Part shown: positions 25,805-34,109 of the stretch, one piece after another
How positions within the stretch are numbered: position 1 is the first letter of the stretch
Layout of the letters: each line of letters opens with the position of its first letter
Assembly (NCBI GenBank): GCA_015487495.1
Contig: WFPP01000084.1
Location: 1 to 39,318, forward strand
Reading direction: 5' to 3'
DNA: 39,318 nucleotides
Origin: Thiomicrorhabdus sp.
Lineage (GTDB): Bacteria; Pseudomonadota; Gammaproteobacteria; Thiomicrospirales; Thiomicrospiraceae
Notes under the pieces: model-generated
The model's database searches: none
What the model was told of the DNA's origin: nothing
The model's input: the letters and a program-made list of their open reading frames with translations, nothing else
Position numbers and translations under genes: made by a program

Positions 25805-27092
25805 TTTTGGTTCTTTTGCGTGATTGCTTGAGCGGGGTAAGCTTAATGGTTTGAATGGCATTGTTAGAGGTTGTGATGACTTCTAGGCTGTAGTTGCCTA
25901 CTTTGGTACAGGTTCCTGGAGCGGGTAGACTTTCTAACTCTTCCTGAATTAATCCATTAAGTGTTTTTGGGCCATCGGTAGGTAAGTTTAAGTGGTATTC
26001 TTTGTTTAAATCACGAATAAATTCTGAAGCATCAATGGTCATGCTACCATCGTCATGGAGTGCAATACAGCCTGAAGCGGGTTTTTCTTTGGAGTCTGTG
26101 GAGAGTTTTCCAACAATTTCTTCTAATAAATCTTCCATAGTTAACAGTCCTTGAAGGTCTCCATATTCATCGACAATACAAGCCAAACGGCGTTTGTTTT
26201 TATTAAATTTTCCGAGTTGAATGCTTAGTGAGGTGGTTTCTGGTACAAAGTAAGCGGGGCGTGTGAGTTTAATAATGTCTTTGAGTGACACGTCTTTGCG
26301 CATGAGTACAGGAAGTGCGCGACGTAAATTCAGAACACCAACAAGATCTTCGTCTAAAGAGCCACGATAGAGTGGAACACGTGTATAAGGCGAGACTTGA
26401 ATGGCTTTTAAAATATGCTCAATGGGTTGTGTGACATCAATGGCATAAATATCTTGCTTTGGAATCATAACATCTTCAACGGTAACGGTTTCAAGCTTAA
26501 GTACGCTAGAGAGCATGGAGCGGTAATGCTCTGGAAGTTGATGCGTTGCTTCGTCAATTAGGGTTTGCAGTTCTTCGTGTGAAAGAGCGTGTTGATTCTC
26601 ATCATTTTTGACATTGACACGCAGTAGCTTTAAAAAGCCATTGGCAAAGAAATTGACAAGCCATACGACAGGTGACAGTATTTTGAGAAGAGGTGTGAGC
26701 GCAAACGCTGCCGGGTAGGCAATTTTTTCGGGGTAGAGGGCTGCCAATGTTTTAGGAGCCACTTCTGCAAACACTAAAATAATCAGTGTTAGCAATCCTG
26801 CCGCTAAGGCGATACCAGCTTCTCCGATAAGTTTCATTGCAATAATGGTGGCAATGGAAGAGGCAAAAATATTGACGAAGTTGTTGCCCAGTAAAATGAC
26901 ACCCAATAGGCGATCAGGGGTTTCAAGTAGTTTTTGGGCTTTAATGGCGCCTTTATGCCCAGATTTGGCTTGATGTTTTAAACGATAGCGATTTAAAGCC
27001 ATCATGCTGGTTTCTGAGCTGGAAAAAAGAGCGGAAAGAATGATAAGAAGGATTAGTATCCCAAATAAGATCGAAATATCGAGCGAGTTCAA
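25794..27092 (-). CDS. corB: CorB/HlyC-type CNNM protein (YfjD family)
   Basis: The 432-residue protein has an N-terminal CNNM (DUF21) membrane domain with SALFSSSETSMMALNRYRL and LLGVILLGNNFVNIFASS. A CBS pair runs from about residue 195 (EDVMIPKQDIYAID to LQGLLTMEDLLEEIVG), followed by a C-terminal CorC/HlyC domain. CNNM proteins are linked to Mg2+ efflux or homeostasis. In E. coli the same trio ffh-ypjD-yfjD is adjacent, which supports the family call. The frame begins at TTG 27092 with no clear ribosome binding site and an in-frame stop just upstream, so the start codon is non-ATG. Confidence 0.9.
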   Translation of the reverse strand: MNSLDISILFGILILLIILSALFSSSETSMMALNRYRLKHQAKSGHKGAIKAQKLLETPDRLLGVILLGNNFVNIFASSIATIIAMKLIGEAGIALAAGLLTLIILVFAEVAPKTLAALYPEKIAYPAAFALTPLLKILSPVVWLVNFFANGFLKLLRVNVKNDENQHALSHEELQTLIDEATHQLPEHYRSMLSSVLKLETVTVEDVMIPKQDIYAIDVTQPIEHILKAIQVSPYTRVPLYRGSLDEDLVGVLNLRRALPVLMRKDVSLKDIIKLTRPAYFVPETTSLSIQLGKFNKNKRRLACIVDEYGDLQGLLTMEDLLEEIVGKLSTDSKEKPASGCIALHDDGSMTIDASEFIRDLNKEYHLNLPTDGPKTLNGLIQEELESLPAPGTCTKVGNYSLEVITTSNNAIQTIKLTPLKQSRKRTKNDL

Positions 27093-27280
27093 GGCAATTT
27101 AGTTCGGTTATGGATGAACAAGGAATTATAACGGTTTATTGTTTTTGAAAATAGCCCCAAGATTCGATCTCAATTATTTAAAGGTTTTTACACAATGCAA
27201 TTATGAGTAAAAATGATTGACATTTTTCTGATTCTTATTAGAAAAGTAGGGTATAGCTGATGGTGTTTTTTACTGTAACG

Positions 27281-28072
27281 TTAATATCCTAGTGACGATA
27301 AAATGAAACTGGTGCCTAAAAAACTCAATACCAGTAAAAAATAAGCCCAAATGGTGTATCTGGCAGCTTTTCGGCCTCGCCAACCGTATTTGAAATGGCC
27401 AAATAAAAAAGCGCCATAGACAAACCAGGACAGGATTGCTAAAAAGGTTTTATGAATAAGGTGTTGTGCAAAGAGGTCTTCTATAAAAAAAACACCACTT
27501 AGTAAAGCAAAGCTTAAAAATATAAAGCCAATAACAACCAGTTGGATAAGTGTTTTTTCCATGATCTGCAAAGGGGGCAGTGCTTTCATAAGGGTTGACA
27601 GTTGCTTGGTTCGGAAGCGATGTTCTTGTATGCCATATAAAATAGCTTGCGCTGTTGCGATGCCCATAATGCTATAGGCTGCAATGGAGATAAGAACATG
27701 AGTTCCAAGTGTAAATGGAAGTGGGGTTGCTTTGGTCATAAACAGTGGCAGTAGTACGGTGATGGCTGCAAGAGGGTAGACAAATATTCCTAGGGTAACG
27801 GTGTTTTTATTAATGCATGTTGTTAATAAAATGGCACTGCCTAATAAGGCAACTAATGAAAGGCCGTTCCCCATATTAAAATGAATTGCCTCATGGCTCC
27901 ATAGAGTAGTGCTGAGGGCAAAGGTATGCATAAGTGTAGCGAGTATGGCAATTTTCATTACTCTGGATCGAATATTTAATTCGGTATCACTTTGTATCTT
28001 TTGCCAAATTAAACGGCTGGCGTAGAGGTATAAAAGGCTGGCCAATAAAGCACTGAATCCACTGATGAACAT
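27281..28072 (-). CDS. corE: CcsA-like membrane protein, YpjD/CorE family
   Basis: The 263-residue protein has about eight membrane helices and resembles cytochrome c assembly protein CcsA/CcmC. The second third contains LWSHEAIHFNMGNGLSLVALLGS, and LGTHVLISIAAYSIMGIATAQAILYGIQ corresponds to the YpjD core. The end reads SWFVYGAFLFGHFKYGWRGRKAARYTIWAY, closely matching the E. coli YpjD end. Position divergent from ffh and next to corB supports YpjD rather than a true heme-handling CcsA. I start at ATG 28072; the frame also has TTG at 28081. Confidence 0.85.
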   Translation of the reverse strand: MFISGFSALLASLLYLYASRLIWQKIQSDTELNIRSRVMKIAILATLMHTFALSTTLWSHEAIHFNMGNGLSLVALLGSAILLTTCINKNTVTLGIFVYPLAAITVLLPLFMTKATPLPFTLGTHVLISIAAYSIMGIATAQAILYGIQEHRFRTKQLSTLMKALPPLQIMEKTLIQLVVIGFIFLSFALLSGVFFIEDLFAQHLIHKTFLAILSWFVYGAFLFGHFKYGWRGRKAARYTIWAYFLLVLSFLGTSFILSSLGY

Positions 28073-28151
28073 AAAAACCAAACCTTTAAAGTGTTAAATT
28101 AATGAAAAATCATTCAAAGATGAAAGGATTGAAGGCCTACTGAATGAGGTA

Positions 28152-28164
28152 TTTCCGCTATAAT
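28152..28164 (+). promoter_or_regulatory. -10 element in the ffh-corE divergent region
   Basis: TTTCCGCTATAAT holds a perfect -10 (28159-28164) within the near-palindrome CGCTATAATAGCG, so a TATTAT is also present on the minus strand for corE. No good -35 is visible for ffh. The same TTTCCGCTATAAT string precedes the yrbG operon. Firing rightward, it would give ffh a leader of about 180 bases. Confidence 0.4.
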
Positions 28165-28230
28165 AGCGTAATTATTTTTTGAATTGAAGGCTGTAAGTAG
28201 AAAATCTTTTTCTTTACCTCTCTGAGAAAA

Positions 28231-28296
28231 GTACGATGGATTGGTTTTACTGTTGAAATAAATAAACTTAATGATTAACTATCGTACGTATTTTTT
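28231..28296 (+). promoter_or_regulatory. hairpin with T run in the ffh leader
   Basis: GTACGAT (28231-28237) pairs with ATCGTAC (28281-28287), followed by GTATTTTTT. The 43-base loop is long for an intrinsic terminator, but the T run right after the stem fits an attenuator about 55 bases before ffh. Confidence 0.3.
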
Positions 28297-28350
28297 AATC
28301 TGGGGATGAGAAGGGGCTACTTGCAGTATTGTATCGTTTAGGAGAATTGT

Positions 28351-29727
28351 ATGTTTGACAATTTGTCAGATCGTTTAACGAAAACCTTTAAAACCCTTAG
28401 AGGGCAGGGGCGTTTAACGGAAGTGAATATTAAAGATGCTTTACGAGATGTTCGACGCGCGTTATTAGAAGCGGATGTGGCATTGCCTGTTGTAAAAGAG
28501 TTTATTGCAAAAGTGCAAGCACGTTCTATTGGTCAGGAAGTTTCAGCCAGTTTGAATCCTGGTCAAGCCTTTATTAAGGTGGTTCGTGAGCAGTTAGCGG
28601 AAGTAATGGGCTCGGAAGCAGAGCCTCTTCATTTTAATGTGGAACCGCCTGCGGTGATTATGGTTGCTGGGTTGCAAGGTGCAGGTAAGACGACTTCGGT
28701 TGCCAAGTTGGCTAAGTTGTTAAAAGAGCGTGATAAGAAAAAGGTTATGGTGGTGTCTGCGGATGTGTACCGTCCAGCGGCCATAAAGCAACTTGAGACG
28801 TTAGCAGGGCAAGTGGGTGTACTTTTTTACCCTTCATCTGCTGAGCAAAGTCCAATTGATATCGCACGTAATGCACATGCTGAAGCTAAAAAACAATTTG
28901 CTGATATTTTGATTTTGGATACGGCTGGCCGTTTGCATATTGATAACGATATGATGCAAGAAGTGAAAGCGTTGCATCAAAGCATTCGACCTTGTGAGAC
29001 ACTGTTTGTTGTTGATTCAATGACGGGGCAAGATGCAGCCAATACGGCGAAGGCGTTTAATGATGCTTTGCCATTAACAGGGGTTATTTTAACCAAAACA
29101 GATGGAGATGCTCGAGGTGGTGCGGCGCTATCGATTCGTGAAATTACTGGTAAGCCGATTAAGTTTATTGGGGCTGGAGAAAAAGTTGATGCTTTAGAGC
29201 CTTTTCATCCTGATCGAATGGCGGGTCGTATTCTAGGAATGGGCGATGTTTTGAGTCTGATTGAAGAGGCTGAATCAAAAATTGATCAGAAAAAAGCCGC
29301 CAAATTTGCAGCAAAAATTCAAAAGTCTGGTGGGTTTGATTTAGAAGATTTTTTAGAGCAACTTCAGCAAATTAAAAGCATGGGGGGTGTTGGTGGTTTA
29401 ATGGGTAAGCTGCCTGGAATGAATAAAATTAAAGACCAGGTGAGTGGCGATGTGGCTGAAAAAGAGTTTAAGCGTTTAGAGGCGATTATTCATTCTATGA
29501 CCCCTAAAGAACGCATGTTTCCAGCAGTAATTAAGGGGTCTCGTAAACGTCGAATTGCAATGGGTTCAGGCACGACGGTTCAAGATGTAAATCGATTGCT
29601 AAAACAGTTTACTCAGATGCAAAAAATGATGAAAAAGGTTTCTAAGGGGGGGATGAAAAATATGATGCGTGGCCTTGCAGGAAAGCTCCCTCCTGGAATG
29701 GGGGGGCTACCACCAGGAATGAGGTAG
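28351..29727 (+). CDS. ffh: signal recognition particle protein Ffh
   Basis: The 458-residue GTPase has an N domain, G1 GLQGAGKTTSVAKLAK (107-122), the DTAGRLH (G3) and TKTDGDARGGAALSI (G4 region) motifs, and a methionine-rich M domain. The M domain ends QMQKMMKKVSKGGMKNMMRGLAGKLPPGMGGLPPGMR. Ffh with 4.5S RNA targets membrane proteins to FtsY and the Sec translocon. The 4.5S RNA gene is not seen here. AGGAGAATTG directly precedes ATG. The rpsP operon follows after its own promoter. Confidence 0.97.
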   Translation: MFDNLSDRLTKTFKTLRGQGRLTEVNIKDALRDVRRALLEADVALPVVKEFIAKVQARSIGQEVSASLNPGQAFIKVVREQLAEVMGSEAEPLHFNVEPPAVIMVAGLQGAGKTTSVAKLAKLLKERDKKKVMVVSADVYRPAAIKQLETLAGQVGVLFYPSSAEQSPIDIARNAHAEAKKQFADILILDTAGRLHIDNDMMQEVKALHQSIRPCETLFVVDSMTGQDAANTAKAFNDALPLTGVILTKTDGDARGGAALSIREITGKPIKFIGAGEKVDALEPFHPDRMAGRILGMGDVLSLIEEAESKIDQKKAAKFAAKIQKSGGFDLEDFLEQLQQIKSMGGVGGLMGKLPGMNKIKDQVSGDVAEKEFKRLEAIIHSMTPKERMFPAVIKGSRKRRIAMGSGTTVQDVNRLLKQFTQMQKMMKKVSKGGMKNMMRGLAGKLPPGMGGLPPGMR

Positions 29728-29738
29728 TGCATTGATGT

Positions 29739-29767
29739 TTGAATTTTATCCATTTTAATTGTATAAT
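29739..29767 (+). promoter_or_regulatory. sigma70-type promoter of rpsP-rimM-trmD-rplS
   Basis: TTGAAT (29739-29744) and TATAAT (29762-29767) are separated by 17 bases, giving an expected start near 29774 and a leader of roughly 95 bases before rpsP. This is the best-formed promoter in the window. Confidence 0.8.
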
Positions 29768-29823
29768 CCCATTTTTCGCCGACTGGTTTGGTGAAGGTTT
29801 ATGAGAACACAGAAGAATTAGTT

Positions 29824-29835
29824 GGGAGGACTCCC
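29824..29835 (+). promoter_or_regulatory. small hairpin in the rpsP leader
   Basis: GGGAG (29824-29828) and CTCCC (29831-29835) form a tight stem about 35 bases before the rpsP start. A GAGGGA/TCCCTC hairpin of similar type lies before rplS. Confidence 0.35.
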
Positions 29836-29869
29836 TCTCATCGCCTGATTAATTATAAGGAAAAAAAGT

Positions 29870-30118
29870 ATGGTAGTTATCCGTTTAGCACGTGGTGGTT
29901 CTAAAAAGCGTCCTTTTTATAAAATGGTTGTAGCGGATCAGCGTTATAGCTCAACAGGTCGTTTTATTGAGCAAGTGGGTTTTTATAACCCGATTGCTTC
30001 AGGTGCAGAAGAGAAGGTTCGTATTGATCAGGCGAGAATTGATTATTGGGTTTCTCAAGGCGCACAAATGAGTCCTAGGGTAACAAGTGTTGTAAAACAG
30101 GCTCAGGCACAAGCGTGA
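29870..30118 (+). CDS. rpsP: 30S ribosomal protein S16
   Basis: The 82-residue protein is S16 over its full length: [25 protein letters not shown], then [12 protein letters not shown] and [17 protein letters not shown]16 is needed for 30S assembly. ATAAGGAAAAAAAGT precedes the start. It is the first gene of the operon, 22 bases before rimM. Confidence 0.97.
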   Translation: MVVIRLARGGSKKRPFYKMVVADQRYSSTGRFIEQVGFYNPIASGAEEKVRIDQARIDYWVSQGAQMSPRVTSVVKQAQAQA

Positions 30119-30140
30119 TTTATCGTTAAGGAAACGATTG

Positions 30141-30659
30141 ATGTCGAGTGATAGGCTAATCGTTGGCCAAATTAATGGTATTTTTGGGGTGAATGGTTGG
30201 GTGAAGGTTTTCTCTTATACAGACCCCAGAAAAAATATTTTGAACTACTCGCCTTGGATGATTAAATTTAAAGGGGAGTGGCATCAGATCAAGGTTCTTG
30301 CAAGCAAGGCTCAGTCGGGTGGCAAAACGTTGGTTGCACAGCTCGAAGGTGTGATAGACCGGGATCTGGCTCGTGAATACATGGGCAGCGAAATTGCAAT
30401 TGATCGCTCTCAGTTAAAACATTCTGATGATGGTTGGTTTTGGGTAGACTTAATTGGGTGCCAAGTAATAACACAGAAAGGGGTTGCCTTGGGTGTGGTG
30501 AAGGATATGATTGTGACGGGCGCACATGATGTGTTGCGTATACAAGGGGAAAATGAAGTGTTGATTCCGTTTGTTATGAAGCAATTTATTCTTTCTGTTG
30601 ATGTTCAGGCAAAGCAGATTGTGGTGGACTGGGAGCTGGAAGACGATAGTGCGATTTGA
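30141..30659 (+). CDS. rimM: 16S rRNA processing protein RimM
   Basis: The 172-residue protein has the RimM N-domain ([23 protein letters not shown]) and the PRC-barrel region ([24 protein letters not shown], then DVLRIQ and VLIPFV). It helps mature the 30S head and binds S19. AAGGA eight bases before ATG 30141 decides against the TTG at 30138. Its end overlaps trmD by 11 bases. Confidence 0.95.
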   Translation: MSSDRLIVGQINGIFGVNGWVKVFSYTDPRKNILNYSPWMIKFKGEWHQIKVLASKAQSGGKTLVAQLEGVIDRDLAREYMGSEIAIDRSQLKHSDDGWFWVDLIGCQVITQKGVALGVVKDMIVTGAHDVLRIQGENEVLIPFVMKQFILSVDVQAKQIVVDWELEDDSAI

Positions 30660-31341
30660 TGTTATTACGCTGTTTCCTGAAATGTTTAGTGCATTGACGG
30701 AGTTTGGTGTGAGTCGGCGCGCAAATCAAAATTCATTGTATGCTTTAAATACGTGGAACCCTCGCGAGTTTACAAAAGATCGGCATAAAACGGTAGATGA
30801 TCGCCCTTATGGGGGAGGGCCAGGAATGGTCATGATGTATCAGCCATTAAAAGATTGTCTTTCTGCGATTGAAGAGACACTGCAAGAAAAGCCTTATGTG
30901 ATTTATTTGTCGCCTCAAGGCAAGCCTTTAACGCAACAAAAAGTATCTGATTTAAGTCAGCATAAAAATATTACACTGCTTTGTGGTCGCTATGAAGGGG
31001 TTGATGAGCGATTGATTTCAACGTCGGTAGATGAAGAAATTAGTTTGGGTGACTTTGTGGTTAGTGGGGGGGAGTTGCCTGCCATGATGTTAATGGATGC
31101 GATGGTTCGCCTTCTTCCTGGTGCACTTGGGCATACTCAATCGGCAGAGCAAGATTCTTTTTCAGATGGTTTGCTTGACTGTCCCCACTATACGCGACCA
31201 GAGGTTGTGGATGGGCTGTCGGTTCCTTCCGTTTTATTGGAAGGCAATCATGCAAAAATTAAGGCTTGGCGATATGCTCAAAAAGTGGCAAGGACGCAAC
31301 AGCGTCGGCCTGATTTAGAGTGTAGGGCGATTACAAGTTAA
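30649..31341 (+). CDS. trmD: tRNA (guanine37-N1)-methyltransferase TrmD
   Basis: The 230-residue enzyme has the TrmD knot motifs: [79 protein letters not shown], and [22 protein letters not shown]. It makes m1G37 in tRNAs reading CNN codons and prevents +1 frameshifting. The frame is open further upstream, but the family start falls on GTG 30649, inside the end of rimM. Confidence 0.95.
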   Translation: MRFDVITLFPEMFSALTEFGVSRRANQNSLYALNTWNPREFTKDRHKTVDDRPYGGGPGMVMMYQPLKDCLSAIEETLQEKPYVIYLSPQGKPLTQQKVSDLSQHKNITLLCGRYEGVDERLISTSVDEEISLGDFVVSGGELPAMMLMDAMVRLLPGALGHTQSAEQDSFSDGLLDCPHYTRPEVVDGLSVPSVLLEGNHAKIKAWRYAQKVARTQQRRPDLECRAITS

Positions 31342-31425
31342 ATAGTTAAAAATTCGGATTTAACCTCTGGCTAAATTAAAGCTTTTTTGAAAGTGTTAAT
31401 GCAGTGAATGTTAAATAAATTTAGA

Positions 31426-31461
31426 GAGGGAAACGTCCCTCAGGTTCTAAGTTAAAGAACC
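31426..31461 (+). promoter_or_regulatory. two tandem hairpins before rplS
   Basis: GAGGGA (31426-31431) pairs with TCCCTC (31436-31441), and GGTTC (31443-31447) pairs with GAACC (31457-31461). They lie in the 143-bp trmD-rplS gap, close to the rplS ribosome binding site at 31472. Known biology: rplS is expressed far above rimM and trmD in E. coli; whether these hairpins serve that purpose is inference. Confidence 0.5.
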
Positions 31462-31484
31462 AATTTTATATGGAGAAGCTTAAA

Positions 31485-31829
31485 ATGAGCGATATTATTA
31501 AGCGCATTGAAGCAGAGCAAATGACAAAAGAATTACCTGTGTTTAACCCAGGTGATACGGTTGTTGTTCAGGTTAAGGTAAAAGAAGGTAAAAACGAACG
31601 TCTTCAGGCTTATGAAGGTGTGGTTATTGCCAAGAAAAATCGTGGCGTTAACTCAAATTTTATTGTACGTAAAATCTCACATGGTGTGGGTGTCGAGCGT
31701 ACCTTTCAAACCTATAGCCCGTTAGTAGACAGTATTGAAGTGAAGCGTCGTGGTGCGGTTCGTCGTGCGAAGCTTTATTATCTTCGAGGTCTATCAGGTC
31801 GTGCTGCAAGAATTAAAGAAAAAGTATAG
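31485..31829 (+). CDS. rplS: 50S ribosomal protein L19
   Basis: The 114-residue protein matches L19: [26 protein letters not shown], then [59 protein letters not shown] and ending AARIKEKV. It sits at the 30S-50S interface. The frame is open from ATG 31470, but GGAG inside that stretch, nine bases before ATG 31485, gives the family-standard start. A strong terminator follows. Confidence 0.97.
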   Translation: MSDIIKRIEAEQMTKELPVFNPGDTVVVQVKVKEGKNERLQAYEGVVIAKKNRGVNSNFIVRKISHGVGVERTFQTYSPLVDSIEVKRRGAVRRAKLYYLRGLSGRAARIKEKV

Positions 31830-31860
31830 TCCTTTTCTTTCCGTAGACGTATGTTTATTA

Positions 31861-31888
31861 AAACGCCCTTTATCGGGCGTTTTTTTGT
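31861..31888 (+). terminator. intrinsic terminator after rplS
   Basis: AAACGCCC (31861-31868) pairs with GGGCGTTT (31875-31882), loop of six bases, followed by a T run. It ends the rpsP operon ahead of xerD. Confidence 0.93.
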
Positions 31889-31920
31889 TTTTAATTTAGA
31901 AAAAAATAAGCGAATGGATT

Positions 31921-32823
31921 ATGTCGCAACTTTCTTCGCCTGATTCAAGTATTCAATCCTTTTTAAATTTTTTAATTATTTCAGAGGGGTTGAGTCGTAA
32001 TACGGTATTGGCTTATCAAAAAGATTTACAGTTGTTTCATTACTGGTTAATTGAGAGCGGTCTTTCTTGTTTTTCAGAAGTCACTGAGGAGCATATTGAA
32101 GCATTTATGTTGTCTTTAAAAGGAGAGCGTAAAGAGAGTAGTAATGTTCGTTTATTGTCTGCATTGAAGCGGTTTTATCAGTGGGGAGGGGGGAATAATT
32201 TGTTTGAACTTGATCCGACTCTTTTATTTAAACTGCCCAAAATCCCAAAGTCTATTCCAACGGTAATTTCAGAAAAACAGGTTGAAAATTTACTGGTGCA
32301 GCCTGATGTAATGAGTGTTTTGGGGCTTCGTGATCGAGCAATTTTAGAGTTGATGTATGCCAGTGGTTTAAGGGTTTCAGAAGTTGTGGAGTTGTCTTTT
32401 GAACAGCTTAATTTGTCTGCTGGTTTGGTGCAAGTTACGGGTAAGGGCAGTAAGGAGCGTATTGTGCCGATTGGCGAGTTGGCAATTGAGTGGTTGGAGC
32501 GTTATTTAACAGAGTCGCGCCCGAAACTGGTTAAAAATCGTTGGATTTCTGCGTTGTTTCTTTCTAGGATCGGGCGTCAAATGACGCGGCAAACTTTGTG
32601 GCATCGAGTGAAGAATTTGGCATTTGATGCTGGAATCAAGAGTAAAATTTCACCCCATACGTTACGCCATGCTTTTGCAACGCATTTAATTAATCATGGA
32701 GCCGATTTAAGAACGGTTCAATTATTGTTGGGTCACAGTGATTTATCAACGACTCAGATTTACACATATGTTGCAAAGGAGCGTTTGCATCAAATACATC
32801 AACAGCATCACCCGAGAAGTTGA
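31921..32823 (+). CDS. xerD: site-specific tyrosine recombinase XerD
   Basis: The 300-residue recombinase has an N-terminal SAM-like core-binding domain (FLNFLIISEGLSRNTVLAYQKDL) and the full catalytic set: Arg151 (SGLRVSE), Lys175 (GKGSKER), His246 and Arg249 (HTLRHAFATHLI), His272 (GHSDLSTTQIY) and nucleophile Tyr281. XerD with XerC resolves chromosome dimers at dif. The HSDLSTTQIYT context and the position after rplS (as in Pseudomonas, before dsbC) favour XerD over XerC. dsbC does not follow here. There is little sign of a ribosome binding site. Confidence 0.92.
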   Translation: MSQLSSPDSSIQSFLNFLIISEGLSRNTVLAYQKDLQLFHYWLIESGLSCFSEVTEEHIEAFMLSLKGERKESSNVRLLSALKRFYQWGGGNNLFELDPTLLFKLPKIPKSIPTVISEKQVENLLVQPDVMSVLGLRDRAILELMYASGLRVSEVVELSFEQLNLSAGLVQVTGKGSKERIVPIGELAIEWLERYLTESRPKLVKNRWISALFLSRIGRQMTRQTLWHRVKNLAFDAGIKSKISPHTLRHAFATHLINHGADLRTVQLLLGHSDLSTTQIYTYVAKERLHQIHQQHHPRS

Positions 32824-33033
32824 TGTTGCCTAGGAGATAGGTATGATTGGTTTGAGGATAGGGAGGTTGGCTTGTTTCGGTTTGGTGTGCAAAAGGGTCT
32901 GAAAAAAATGATGGGTATTAGAGGAACACCTTACTATTATTATTCTTGAAAATGGCAGAGTGTTGGCGAGATATGTGTCAGCTAAAGAAGTTGATTAAGT
33001 TGCTGCCTTAATTTGTTTAGAATGTATTTCTAT

Positions 33034-33080
33034 TTCTTAATTCTAATCCCTTTTGTTAGGACGTGGATTAGAATTAAGAA
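33034..33080. repeat. 16-bp perfect inverted repeat downstream of argF
   Basis: TTCTTAATTCTAATCC (33034-33049) and GGATTAGAATTAAGAA (33065-33080) are exactly complementary around a 15-base loop. It starts five bases beyond the argF stop, between xerD and argF. No T run follows on either strand, so a classical terminator is not certain; a stable 3' end hairpin or a protein-binding site is possible. The rest of 32824-33033 holds nothing I can name. Confidence 0.7.
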
Positions 33081-33084
33081 TAGG

Positions 33085-33993
33085 TTAGTGTTTTGACATT
33101 AAAAATTCAAGTAGGGCTTTTTGTGCGTGTAACCTGTTTTCGGCTTCATCCCATACGACACTGTCTTTGGCGTCGATGACTTCTGCTGTGACTTCTTCAC
33201 CGCGGTGTGCGGGTAAACAGTGCATAAAAATCGCATCTGGGTTCGCTTGTTGCATGACTTGTTTGTTAACCTGATAATTAGCAAAGGCTTTTTCGCGTAG
33301 TTTTTGTTCTTCTTCTTGCCCCATGCTGGCCCAAACATCTGTAACAATTAAGTCTGAGTGCTCAGCTGCATCCAGAGTGTTGCGCACAATTTCTACGCGG
33401 TCTTTATTTGCATTAACCAGTTCAATTTTAGGGTCGTAGCCTTCTGGGCAGGCGATTCGTAATTTAAAATCGTATTGGATTGCCGCATTAATGTAGGAAT
33501 GACACATGTTGTTACCATCTCCAATCCATGTTACGGTTTTACCTTGAATGCTTCCACGGTGTTCTTGATAGGTTTGCATGTCTGCCAGAAGTTGACAGGG
33601 ATGAAAGTCATCGGTTAATGCATTGATAACGGGAACAGATGAATATTGAGCAAAGGTGCTTACAATGTCGTGACCAAAGGTTCGAATCATGATGCCATCA
33701 ACCATGCTGGAAATGACGCGTGCACTGTCTTCGATTGGCTCTCCTCTTCCGAGTTGTGTGTCGCGAGAAGATAAAAACAGTGCATGGCCACCTAATTGAG
33801 TCATACCTGTTTCAAAAGAGATACGGGTGCGGGTGGATGATTTTTCAAAAATCATGGCAAGAGTCTGGTTTTTGAGTGGGTCAAAGATTTCACCTGATTT
33901 TTGCATGGATTTTAATTCGATGCCCCGGTGCATTATGGTGTTTAATTCTGCTGGGGTGAGGTCTTGTAGTGTTAAAAAGTGTCTAACAGTCAT
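33085..33993 (-). CDS. argF: ornithine carbamoyltransferase
   Basis: The 302-residue enzyme has the transcarbamoylase signatures: [20 protein letters not shown] (carbamoyl phosphate binding S-T-R-T-R), [11 protein letters not shown], the ornithine-loop equivalent DVWASMGQE, and [12 protein letters not shown]. It makes citrulline in arginine synthesis. It is transcribed leftwards from argD with 116 bases between, so both arginine genes are probably one unit. Its ribosome binding site is poor. Confidence 0.96.
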   Translation of the reverse strand: MTVRHFLTLQDLTPAELNTIMHRGIELKSMQKSGEIFDPLKNQTLAMIFEKSSTRTRISFETGMTQLGGHALFLSSRDTQLGRGEPIEDSARVISSMVDGIMIRTFGHDIVSTFAQYSSVPVINALTDDFHPCQLLADMQTYQEHRGSIQGKTVTWIGDGNNMCHSYINAAIQYDFKLRIACPEGYDPKIELVNANKDRVEIVRNTLDAAEHSDLIVTDVWASMGQEEEQKLREKAFANYQVNKQVMQQANPDAIFMHCLPAHRGEEVTAEVIDAKDSVVWDEAENRLHAQKALLEFLMSKH

Positions 33994-34109
33994 CGTCTTT
34001 ATCTTCTGTGTTTATTGAGCGTTTGGTGTCATTTTTAAATACATAAATATTTTTTTCAAACAGTTTTCCCTTTTTATTAAGCGGGTGCTTGCTAAGATAA
34101 TAGGGGAGA

